A DNA stretch of 64,000 nt from positions 10,053,755-10,117,754 of the forward strand of contig OX104132.1 of assembly GCA_944470555.2 (NCBI GenBank), given 5' to 3'. The position numbers were made by a program, and so were the translations under genes. Of this stretch, positions 37,801 through 46,844 are shown piece after piece. This DNA comes from Heterobilharzia americana (Eukaryota > Platyhelminthes > Trematoda > Strigeidida > Schistosomatidae). The notes under the pieces are model-generated. The model did not search any database. It saw nothing but the letters and a program-made list of their open reading frames with translations, and was not told where the DNA came from. The first letter of the stretch is position 1. Every line of letters starts with the position of its first letter.

Positions 37801-40800
37801 TTTCCGTAACGCGCCGCAAAGTCTCTCAACCATCACATACAAGCAATGACTTACTTCACATTACTGTTCAAAATTCCGATCTTCTTCCATATGCTGATTG
37901 CAGTGCAGTAGATCGTCACGCTCATTTCAAGTCAACGAATGAAAGTCTGTCTTGCTGTCTCACCGATTTTGGCTTTCATGTCCTCATCTGTGCCGCCAAC
38001 GTCCCTTATACCTTGAAACTATGTCGCCTAGGTAGGTAGGTGAATGAGACAACTTCTTCAACAATTCTCACATTCATGGTGATTGCCGCTTGTCGTTGAT
38101 GCTGTTGTTCGTGGTGGTTGGGTATCTTCATCACCTCTGTCTTCTCTACGTTCAACTGAAGGAAGTCCCGTCGTCACCGTCTCGCCTCGCCTCTTATGCC
38201 AACTTCTTAGTTTTCACTTGTAGATCTTCAAGTTTGTGCGACATTAGACGTAAATAATAATCATCGTTGGCCAAATTCAAATCTTCTAGGGTCTTTATCT
38301 TTTCATCCATCAAACAGCTCCTCACAGTTCGCTGCATCATCCATTCCATTCCAGTCGACCACAATCAGGAACATCATCGGTGATAGTAGGTGGCAATCTC
38401 GTCTCACTCCTACCTGTCTTCACTCAGTTTTCCATTGTCAATCACTCGCCATGTAGCATCCTCATATGTAATGTTCAAGCAGTTTCCAAATTACTTCTCA
38501 GTCGACGCTGTACAACGCCTTTTCAAAATCGATGAAGTTGAGGTAAGGTAGAGAGTTGACTGCCATTCCTACGCCCTGTTCTATGATGATGAGTAGCGTA
38601 GCCTTACAATTTAATCCACACATGATTTGTTTTTCCTGAAGCCAGACAGCCAGCCTGTTTCGATCGTAATTTTGAATCCAGAGCACTTTTAAGCCTCTTC
38701 AGGATGATGCGGCTTAATATTTTGTTTGGATACAGCTTCAAAGTAAGTCTACTAAACAAATTCATAATTCAACTTTCAAAGGAACTGTGCATGTGTGAAA
38801 AACTAGGGTGTTCAACGGGGGATCTAAATGTGGAGAGGTTCAGTTACTCGACTTCCAAACAATAGGTTACCGGTTTGAACAGCGCTTCGCTTACCGAGGT
38901 TTAAGCAGCTAGGTAGAATCAATAGGTCTTGTACAATATGTATGGCTTATCGCCTACTTAAATAACATCATGATTGTTGCGTGCACCTTGAGATGATTTT
39001 AAAAGCATATTAATGTTTGAGATTGACGAATCACGGTGTTTCTATATACTCCAGTTCTTAACACTTATATATCACCGACGTGATGCAAGAATTCCCAGAG
39101 CGCAATTATATTTTTTGCTTTCAAGTATCGACTGGGCATTCCCAAAGTCGAAATCGAAATGCACTCAGCAATCACGTGGATATTCACACACTAGACAATG
39201 AGCTACACCTATTGTGTGAGAACTAAGAATACTACCAGTTTACCTAAACCTCAGTAAGTGGGGAAGGGTTCGAACCCGTGACTAGAGAAGAAGTAGCGTG
39301 CACGATATATAAATGGGTCTACATGGTCGTGAATCATGTTCTACGGTGGACTTATTGACTAAAGAGCTTGAATACGCAGAGTGAAGTCAAAAGGGAATAT
39401 GAGTTTGTATCAATAACGAGTCCTAGTATGCTTTGAAGTAGCTGCTTACTTACTTGCAACTTCTAATATTTTTGTCATTGATTTCTGATGAAACACATTG
39501 AATTTCACATTATTTTCCAAAAGAGGATGTTTTTTAATAATATTGACTGATTATCCCTAAAACCTGAACTATCAGACCAAAAATAGTACTGTATAACTGT
39601 AGAGTAAAATAGGCTTATTACTGTTCTTTGATGGAGGTCGCCGAGAACACTCCTGGATCCACATCCAGACACATTTTGTCACTTAGGAGTGCTCGGTGTT
39701 CTCTGGATGGAAAGTTCAACGTCAAGTTAATTTACAAGAACTAATTTCATTAAAAAGTGAAGCCTGCTTAAAGTTATATGACAAGTCGACAAAGTATTGT
39801 ACAGCAGCACTTAAGTGCTAGACTGGTATTCTGGTGGCAGCGGGTGAAAATGATGCTGTAGCCCAGTTTTTCATTTCACCTTTTATCATCACCCCATGCT
39901 TTTTCATATTTTCACATAGTGAACTGTGTTAGACATTAGGAGTCAGTCAACAAGAAACCCTACTTGATTCAAGTTTTGTCTATGCTGAAATTTATATCAG
40001 CAAGAAATGTATGTAATCATTGAGGAAACTTATATCCGGTAGGAAATGTGAAATATACTATGGTAACAGTGATTAGAAGCAAATACTTTCTGATATCACA
40101 AGAAATTACAATTACAACTACAAGATGAAAATGAGGTGATATATCACAAGTATAAAAATTTACCTGAACCCAAGGTAAATAAACACCAGAGATGAATTCT
40201 TCCGGTCGAAACATGGATCTAATTAATGCTTCGAATAAGTGAAAACATAAACGTCTATTCTCTTCAATATCTTGTTTCACTTTAGGTAATAGGTAAAGTT
40301 CATAAAAGCTGAAAGAGAGATAATGGGAAAGAAAGGCAAAAATTATAAATCATGGATATAACATAGTATATACAGGGAAATGTTAGTTACAAGTAATACA
40401 TAGCATAAGTTTGCTTTGAAAAAGCTGGTTCATGCGAGAGATTAGCTAAAAGTATATAGACACAGGTTATTCGAAGAACGGCGCTGATATTGACTGTATG
40501 TAGATATACAAGCGTTACCAACGTTAGACCTGGTATTATCGCATAAGGTTCCAAGCAGTCAGACCCCAACACCACCACATAAGGTAGAAGATAACAGGTA
40601 GAAAGCTGAAGAAATAAAAATAAAATGTAATGAAACTTATAAGATGAAAGTGATTACGACTAAAATGGAGATAAGGTGTAGATACATCTGAGCTACTATA
40701 ATAGATTTTGAGCCATATCAGCTAGAGTTGCAAAATCGTGGATTCCAATTATCTTGCAGATCTTAACCAGGAAATCCATCTACACTTTCTTAAACGGTTC

Positions 40801-43800
40801 AAACAAACAGTAAGAGATTTTAGTTTATCCATTCTTAGCTGTATTCTTACTTCAGTTAACAAGGGTTGTTGTAAAACGGAACATCAATTTCTTGTCCTGA
40901 ACAACTATGACTCCAGATCAACCTAGGACCAGGCATTACTGCGTAACCCTCCGAGTTGTCACACCTCATATCAGTACATCAAGTAAAAAGGCAGTGAGGT
41001 GCAAGATGAAGATAAGAAACGTCAGTCAAAAGAAATAAAGAGTACTAAAAGAGAGAAAGGAAGAATGAGAGAATAGTGAGATTCAGTATAACGTCGTTAA
41101 GATGAGGATAATGTGTGTGGGGATACATCTGAGCCACTGATATCGGTTCTCAGCCATGTGATCACCTAGAGTCAGTCTCCAACCACTGGTTACTCTTATC
41201 CCGCCGACCCTAACCACTTAGTCTGCATCGCCCCACATGGCTCGAACCAACAGTCAAACACCTCATACATTGGTGACATGTTTTAGTCTGGCCACCTCGG
41301 GCCTTTTTTCAGCCTGGGCCTACTTCGACCAACATTGTGTGACGAGGCAATCGGTGACTAGGCATACGTAACACATATCGGAGCCAACCATCTCAGTCAA
41401 TGAAGGTTCATAACCTCGTCAACTAACTTACCTGTACTCCCCAAAACTCTACGCATGTCTTCAGTGTTACTCACGTGGTGACACCACGGAATACGGCCTA
41501 TACTACGAAGGCAACGGTGGTCAAACACCTGAAGTCTTCTCATGTCTTCCACCTTCAATAGCCATGTTTCACAGCCATACAGCAGAGCAGACCGGACTGC
41601 TGTGCAGTATACGCGACCCTTAGTAGACAATCCGATATCATGGCGGCGTAAGTTGGCAAAAGCCAACCGAACCTTTTGTATCCATGCAGAGATTTCATCG
41701 ACCACTGAGCCATCAGGGCTGAGAACAACTATTAAGTAAAACAATGTAAGAAATACTAATTCTTTTCTTCATACTACAGTACTATCGTCTTACAAATAAA
41801 CAATTTCTTCATAATAACAAGCAAACACTATGAAGATACATTCACTAACATTGTGACTTTAACATATCAAAGATTTCCTGCTGAGAGTGTCAATTGTTAA
41901 GATACAAATTACAGATGGTTGAAAAACAAAAAGTCTATCGTACACTATTAGCACGCATAAAAAACTTTTAAAAATGATTTACAAACAATGGACTGTGATA
42001 ACTTCGCTGAAGACCAGTTTTACAAAACGAAGTTTTCATGTCATTTCATCTGCTTACCTGTTTGTTTCCAGCTTATACTGGTGACGAAAAAGAGCAGTCA
42101 TAAAACAGGAAATTGAAGAGTTTAGAACAGCACATCTTGACAAAGCAACCGTAAAACATCAATGATGAAGCATATATTCTTAGTTTATTCAAATACACTT
42201 GCTCGCCTCCTAAAATTCGGTTCATTAGTGCTCGGTTTTCAAAAAGAGACTATGAGTTCGAACGCTGCTTCTCCACCCACATAGTATAATTGACCCTAGC
42301 AAAATAGGTATAGCCTTCAGTCTAAAACACATGTCTGTCATATTAATTGCAGGAAACAAGCGACAGTAAAGCCTGTATATGATCATTCGGAAGATGAGGA
42401 CGTCAAGTATGCATTAAGAGAGAAGCCAGACAAACATTTATCTTGACATAACAGCAGGGCTCATCCTGAGAAAACCTGGTATGATATTAGGTCTACCGTA
42501 GAAAAAGTGGTAAAAACGGATGGTAACCTACACCCGAAGGTTAACGAAAGTAAGCGGGTTTCCATAACGTCATCTGAACTGATTGATGTGACGAGGCTGA
42601 TTCCAACTAGCTCTGAACACAATGAAGAGCGAAAGAAACTTAAGTGTAAATTAGACAAGAATCTTCGCAACGATCTCGAGCATTGGTAGGTGACTACGAC
42701 GAGAGAGATGGTAAAAGCATCAATATTAGGTAAAATTCAGTAACTATTAAGGCTTACTAGGGATACCAGCAACAAGAAGACGATGATGAGTGAAAGCATT
42801 ACCGAAAAGGATGGAATGCTGATAACCTCCTAGGACTGCCAGCCAGAAAGTTGAGCAGAACACTTTGGAGCACAGTTCAGCTGGCCTATAGCAACGTTTC
42901 AATTGCCCAAAATCCGGCCTGAACCTGAATGGAAGGTAGGCGTCGGTCCGCAAACTCTTCCCGAAGCCTAAAAGGCTGTCTCGAACCTGAAACGATGCAA
43001 AGCAGCAGAAGTGAACGAGGGTGGACCGACCACATATTTACCCTCCGGCAGGCTCTGGAGCACAAGGATACCTACCGATGGCTGACACTAGTCATATTTC
43101 TTGACCTGAAGGCGATATTTGGTTCGATCGATCATGAAGTGTTCTGGCAGTGTCTGACTATGAAGCGAGTATCGAGAAACTACATAATGCTAATCAAAGC
43201 TCTCTACTCGAACTCTTGCAGCCATATCAGGGCTTCTGGAGAGTTGTCAACAGGACCGAGTAGAATGCCCACTGTCATGGTTCCTACTTAACTACGTTAC
43301 AGATGTACTAATGGACATAACCTTAGGTACATTTGAATTCATAGGGATTGACCTACTCCCTGGAGGGCACCTGGTTGGCTTTGAGCACGTAGACAATATT
43401 TTCCTGCTAAGTGAAGACGCTGACAAGAATGCAGGGTCCTCTGGACCCGTCATGCAGATATCTGAGTATGGTTAGCATGCGCTTCACACTTACTAAGTGT
43501 AAGATGATACTCAAGTACTGGTCGGCAACTACTCGCAGTTTAATGGTAGAGAGTGAAGTGGTGGAATGTATCCACCTTGACGTGCCATGTGTCTACTTTA
43601 GTATCACTCTTTTTCTAACAACTTTTTCTCTTTGCATATTGCTGTGTGGCGTGGCATCTTGAACTGACGCTTCTCTGTGAGAAGTTTTAAGTTGATTTGT
43701 TTGTCACACCCCTTTAAATCTGCATTTCGCGTTGTTTTGACCCTTTTCAGTTTCAAATTATGATTTATTACAACTTCGAAATCGTTTTATAATTTTTATC

Positions 43801-46800
43801 GACGGTATATCGCTTGTCATTATGGTATACACATCTTTTTACATAATTACCTAGCCGTCTTGTGAAGTATCTAAATTTATTTCATCCATTCCCGAGCATT
43901 CATCTTTCTGTTGTACAACTGTGCGTTTGCTTCGACTAAATCTGAGTACATAACTCCTTTTTTTATACTGCTTTGTTAGCGCATGAACTAATACCAAACG
44001 AACCTACATGCATATCTAAATGTATAGAAATGATGAACAATTTTCTCGAATGACCCACCTATGAACAATTCTTCATAAAATAGATAATATGCATAGCAAC
44101 ATAAAACTAAAAGAAAAAAGATTTAGTGGATCAACATTATCTTACTGATGTGCTGGTTCATGACCTTTGGATGCGAATACTTTGACAATACGAGGATATG
44201 TATGAACAGACCATTCTAGTGGCTTCAACATTTCCAACAAAGTCTCCCATCCAACTAAATGTGGTAACATTTTCACTGTTTTAGGCAGAGGCCCACTTCG
44301 ATAATGCCTAAGTACATCAATCAACAAATTCAGGTGATCTCTCAATTCTTCAGGCAGTTCACTCAAGTCTTCAAATCCTTTCACTGCATCTAAATCACCA
44401 ATAACGCTATCAGTATACTGAGACATATCTTCAGAAATCTAGAATAATAAATAAAAAACTTTAATGATTAACATTATCTATTTATTATGCTGGAAACTCA
44501 CAACAGTAGTTACATCTGACCACTAATTTAATGTATAGCGTTAGCCGTTTAAAAAGTATTATTAGTTATCAAAGACTGGAAGTACTGTGTAGCAGTCTGT
44601 TTTGTCACACTATATGGTTGTGAAACAGTAGCTATTAAAGGTGAAGGACACGAGACGGTTTCATATGCCCAACTAACGTCTTCGAAAGATTAGCTGCATT
44701 CTCCATAACCAAAACAGAGGGGGAAGAAAGTTTAAATATAGAGTCTTAAGCCCAAGATCGGTTAATAATGTTGTAAGCATGTGTAACACATGCCAAGTAA
44801 CTATCTACCCCCTAGAGCGCCAAGTTACCTGAAGTATGGTTAGGTCATTAAAAAGCTAATGGTAGGCGATTTCAAACATATGAACAACTCATGAAGTCAC
44901 CTATCACCGATGTGAACCGTGTACGGGAATGCAGATTTCCTCTATGGAACTGTGACTAATCGGTTAGGCAGCTGACTTTCCATCGATGGTTCACGACTTT
45001 GAACACCAATCACAAATCGCGCTACATCACGAAATGACAGAAATAGGACAATATGGACTAACGGATTCCAAATCAGTAGGTGATTTACATGGTCAACGTG
45101 AGGCCTGATTCCCTGAGTTTGATCTTTCGTATGGTCGTCCTTGCCCACTTCTAAGGAGTCGCCTGCTAAGACGAAACAGCTGTCCAGTGTTCCTGGTCTT
45201 TCAGTGGTTCTTCAACTGATGTCATTCCTTGATGAATACCACCATGAAATTTTTATCGCACGCACTTCTGATGTGAAACAGTGATGAAAAATAGCTTTGT
45301 GCACTCAATGTACATGTTACATCTTAGTAGAAAACTTTCTAACACAAAATTATAGAGTCAAATTTTAGTTCAGTGGACAACCAGTCACTATGATATTGCA
45401 GTGATTATCTACTTTAAACACACTTGAAGTTGGTTAGAAGTATGAAATACTGATATGATGTGTGGAAATCTGGACCGTCACGCAGTAACAAGCACCGTGG
45501 CGATAGTGACTGACTGATTGTGATAAAATGCCATTTGGTCACAGATTACTGAGACATACAAACAGCAATTAAGGATATACTGCCATTAAGTATGACGAAA
45601 GAGAAATAATGAATAATGTAACTCATTTACCAGGTGTAGATTCGCCTACTAGGCTTCAGCCACACTTGTTTCATCACTCCCCAGGTTGAAGTAGGTAAAG
45701 CCGGATTTGAACCTGACACTATACTCATTAACTGTGCTATCTATTCGCATAAGATGGCATATAAACCATTTTACATCTACGATGGCAAAGCTGTTCAGTC
45801 TTGATGAATAATAACCGATTTCTAGAACAATGTACCCAATGAAGATACTCTTCTATCTATTATAGCAAAAATATACAGCTCACTTAAGAAAACAAAGTAC
45901 TGATTGGTTTGTTTACTATGATATGAATACACAATAAATCGTGGTAAGATTCAGTATGCTTGTTAGGACGATAGCTTATTAGCCTGAGCATCCAACTTTC
46001 AAGGAAAATCACAATTTCAGATCCTATCCCATCTGCTGAGATTTCGGCTACCAAGTAGTATTCCAAGCTCTCATGCAACAGGTGTTACTTACTGCCTAGT
46101 GGACGCAATGGCATGAGGTCAAAATCATTTAGCCACCATAGCCAAGTAGTAGTTAAGGAAGGAAGAAAGATTAAAAACCAATTTCACAGTTCAACTCCTC
46201 AGTAGAGAAAAATAACATAAACGAATATTAACTGAATACAAGAATGAATAGTTTACATTTATAAATTAACTTAGAAAAAGGAACCATCAGAAATATCATT
46301 GTTCGATTCTATCGGGAAAAAACATACCTTGATGAATTGAAGAAAATAAAGGTTAAAAGATTAGTCGAATTCAGCTCACCTTATTTTTGGACTCTGTCAG
46401 ATTTTTCTGAAGTTCTGTCACCAGTTCCTTATTTTCAGCATTTGCTTTAAAAAATTTGTTCCAGTCCTCATCATCTTCTAGAGCGTCACCACCATCCTAC
46501 GGCAAACATGAATGAATATAGGTAGTGACCTAAAACATACATCGAAATCAGGAAAATCTAGCTGAAATTCCTCTTCAACTTCAGATTCTTCAGAACTGGA
46601 CTCTGTATCTACAGTGGTACTCAGTGATTTTGAAACAATAGATCTGGAAAAAAAAAAATTAGAACCGAAACTCGCTTTGGTTACTTTTCTTCATCTACAT
46701 TTTCCCGCATAAGTTTACGAATTTTCGAGACATCACGAGAACTAAGAACCTGCAAAAAAACTGAATTCAAATGGTAAAACATTATACGAACGTTTGAACT

Positions 46801-46830
46801 ATCAATAGATCGCTTCTTTATTTTCGGCAT
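30862..46830 (-). CDS. BYSL: Bystin (BYSL/Enp1 homologue), complete gene in eight coding exons
   Basis: Bystin is a nuclear/nucleolar assembly factor of the 40S ribosomal subunit (yeast Enp1). Joining 46,830-46,792, 46,749-46,685, 46,643-46,541, 46,496-46,380, 44,438-44,146, 40,308-40,164, 36,818-36,613 and 31,069-30,862 keeps one frame for 1,176 nt, giving 391 residues. Every intron is GT-AG. The N-terminus (MPKIKKR) is lysine-rich as in the family; residues about 36-90 are acidic; the bystin domain fills about 105-388. Recognisable blocks are YRSGPLPKTVKMLP, the FYELYLLPKV region, LCFHLFEALIRSMFRP, and the C-terminal MPLTWFKSLLVFLEFYRH and HPQITQEIR. Human bystin is about 437 residues, so the fluke protein is shorter at the N-terminus. 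The introns hold many repeats, but all exons look intact. Confidence 0.95.
34287..34494. mobile_element. TTAA-flanked MITE (piggyBac-type non-autonomous DNA element)
   Basis: 208 bp with terminal inverted repeats of about 43 bp: left accgaggactgggagg and onward, right (reverse complement) accgaggactggtagg and onward, with about six differences. It is flanked on both sides by TTAA (34,283-34,286 and 34,495-34,498). TTAA target duplication is the hallmark of piggyBac-type transposases. The interior has no ORF. It sits in the last intron of bystin. Confidence 0.8.
34764..35732 (-). mobile_element. 5'-truncated RTE LINE (SR2-like), copy 2, in bystin intron 7
   Basis: On the minus strand it begins inside RT motif B (LLSPMIFLIVVDW), continues through an FADD catalytic box at about 35,600-35,615 and the C-terminal blocks, and ends in a 3' region with a (TAA)n tail near 34,764-34,800. 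It is bounded by a 13-bp target-site duplication, gctacttctatat, at 34,751-34,763 and 35,733-35,745. One long ORF (35,310-35,717) is preserved, so the insertion looks fairly young. An extra TDADEDV-type segment near 35,355-35,385 shows a small in-frame repeat expansion. Confidence 0.9.
35310..35717 (-). pseudogene. RTE reverse transcriptase fragment with intact FADD box (copy 2)
   Basis: 135 codons starting at MIFLIVVDWIMQQTV and containing NLEDLDFADDLCLMSHKLED, EEAEKTGLQVNIEKTEVM, and TSFTYLGSTVSTTGGTD. The catalytic FADD is present, unlike in the other three copies, but the fingers and motif A are missing through 5' truncation. The frame is lost at 35,310 and resumes in the frame at 35,023-35,325. 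Confidence 0.85.
36301..36410 (+). repeat. tRNA-like SINE remnant in bystin intron 7
   Basis: The stretch aligns with 44,941-45,010 and has an A-box-like actcatcggctaagg and, about 35 bp on, a B-box-like gggttcgagcac, the two internal promoter boxes of tRNA genes. No foldable tRNA was established. Confidence 0.5.
36613..36818 (-). CDS. BYSL: Bystin coding exon 7
   Basis: 206 nt encoding SEMSKTEGLILSNLIKRATL and further helices through VLKVIDYFI. It corresponds to the family's repeat-like helices around the RLLLDKKYALP region (here TFLTKKYHLPEAAV). The acceptor is cttacag and the donor gtatgt, with two bases of a Ser codon left over. Confidence 0.95.
37222..37241. repeat. (AT)n microsatellite
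   Basis: A short run of AT dinucleotides, about 20 bp, in bystin intron 6. Confidence 0.9.
37365..38735 (-). mobile_element. 5'-truncated, strongly decayed RTE LINE (SR2-like), copy 3, in bystin intron 6
   Basis: On the minus strand it starts near the SKILSRIIL region of the RT (about 38,735), passes EKALYSVD (motif A, about 38,505) and an altered LANDD catalytic box near 38,265-38,280, and ends in the conserved 3' region at about 37,380. The word gattccaagtggaacatagga there matches the ends of copies 1, 2 and 4. The tail is a blurred TAA run. Many indels make it the oldest of the four copies. No clear target-site duplication was found. Confidence 0.85.
38826..38925 (+). repeat. Possible tRNA-like SINE remnant
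   Basis: A B-box-like ccggtttgaacagcg follows an A-box-like stretch by about 45 bp, and the 3' part (aggtttaagcagctaggtag) resembles the flanks of similar pieces near 36,370. Weak, in bystin intron 6. Confidence 0.35.
39215..39330 (-). repeat. Possible tRNA-like SINE remnant
   Basis: Minus strand: cacgggttcgaacccttcc near 39,260-39,278 is a perfect B-box type word. The expected A box is poor. It lies in bystin intron 6. Confidence 0.35.
40164..40308 (-). CDS. BYSL: Bystin coding exon 6
   Basis: 145 nt. The first base completes the His codon begun in exon 5, giving an AHH-FYELYLLPKVK junction that agrees with the family's FYNLVLLPRV region. The exon continues through LCFHLFEALIRSMFRPEEF. The acceptor is tttcag and the donor gtaaat. 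Confidence 0.95.
41085..41745 (-). mobile_element. 3' end of a LINE, in bystin intron 5
   Basis: On the minus strand 41,744-41,397 encodes EISAWIQKVRLAFANLRRHD, then TKGRVYCTAVRSALLYGCETW and VFDHRCLRSIGRIPWCHHVS. These are C-terminal blocks of LINE ORF2 proteins. The similarity continues in broken frames (LRWLAPICV, then RSRPRLKKGPRWPD) to about 41,270, and a trailing part runs to about 41,085. It is 5'-truncated. It may be the 3' part of the family seen at 1-2,100, whose own 3' end lies off the window. Confidence 0.8.
42215..42310 (+). repeat. Possible tRNA-like SINE remnant
   Basis: A B-box-like gagttcgaacgctg at about 42,253 follows an A-box-like gtgctcggttttc. It is similar in layout to the pieces at 36,301 and 44,941. 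Weak. Confidence 0.35.
42340..43680 (+). mobile_element. Internally deleted LINE (copy D), in bystin intron 5
   Basis: The plus strand carries the linker words SSELIDVTRLIPTSSEHNEER (42,507-42,689), matching copy E at 5,720-5,790. It then runs from the EPEW-like pre-RT block (about 42,915) and a KRCKAAE remnant near 42,990 directly to WTDHIFTLRQALEHKDTYR (43,020). About 380 bp present in copy E are therefore missing. The palm motif (FLDLKAIFGSIDHEVFW) and a decayed catalytic block (EHVDNIFLLSEDADK, near 43,383-43,425, for YADDIVLL) follow. It is dead. Confidence 0.8.
44146..44438 (-). CDS. BYSL: Bystin coding exon 5
   Basis: 293 nt, the first large block of the bystin domain, with LRHYRSGPLPKTVKMLPHL and a WSVHTYPRIVKVFAS segment that match the family's YRSGKLPK and ATRIFAS regions. 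It starts in phase 0 after ttctag and ends with two bases of a His codon at a gtaaga donor. Confidence 0.95.
44941..45040 (+). repeat. tRNA-like SINE remnant in bystin intron 4
   Basis: It aligns with 36,301-36,365: actgtgactaatcggttagg against tctgtaactcatcggctaag, and gctgactttccatcgatgg against gttgactttcaatcagagg. The B-box region (gactttgaacac) is mutated. Confidence 0.5.
45690..45770 (-). repeat. Possible tRNA-like SINE remnant
   Basis: Minus strand: gtcaggttcaaatccggc near 45,693-45,710 is a perfect B-box type word, preceded by an A-box-like tagcacagttaatgag about 25 bp upstream. It lies in bystin intron 4. Confidence 0.4.
46380..46496 (-). CDS. BYSL: Bystin coding exon 4
   Basis: 117 nt, exactly 39 codons, phase 0 at both ends. 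It begins DGGDALEDDEDWNKFF and ends in a polar helical stretch before the bystin domain. The acceptor is ccgtag and the donor gtgagc. Confidence 0.88.
46541..46643 (-). CDS. BYSL: Bystin coding exon 3, acidic serine-rich segment
   Basis: 103 nt encoding a serine- and glutamate-rich stretch (TESSSEESEVEEEF), which fits the low-complexity acidic N-terminal region of bystins. It has a long pyrimidine tract before the ccag acceptor and a gtatgt donor. Confidence 0.88.
46685..46749 (-). CDS. BYSL: Bystin coding exon 2
   Basis: 65 nt, phase 0 at its start and two bases of a codon at its end. It encodes VLSSRDVSKIRKLMRENVDEE. It is flanked by introns of 42 and 41 nt, with a ttttttgcag acceptor and a gtaacc donor. 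Confidence 0.88.
46792..46830 (-). CDS. BYSL: Bystin coding exon 1
   Basis: 13 codons from the ATG at 46,830 (MPKIKKRSIDSSN), ending in phase 0 at a weak GTTCGT donor. The start is chosen because MPK plus basic residues is the family N-terminus and a splice acceptor lies 11 nt upstream. Confidence 0.88.
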
Positions 46831-46844
46831 TCTTTGGCGTCCTA
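46831..46844 (-). promoter_or_regulatory. Splice acceptor 11 nt upstream of the bystin ATG (trans-splice or 5' UTR intron)
   Basis: On the minus strand a pyrimidine-rich run and tttag (46,844-46,842 for the tag) precede a GACGCCAAAGA stub and the ATG. An acceptor this close to the start is where a spliced leader joins in flatworm genes that are trans-spliced; a cis intron in the 5' UTR would look the same. The acceptor is seen; which of the two it serves is inference. Confidence 0.55.

Noticed and set aside
39645..39715. An imperfect palindrome around gagaacactcct and aggagtgctcggtgttct
   Set aside because: The arms do not pair without a 6-7 base insertion and there is no flanking duplication.
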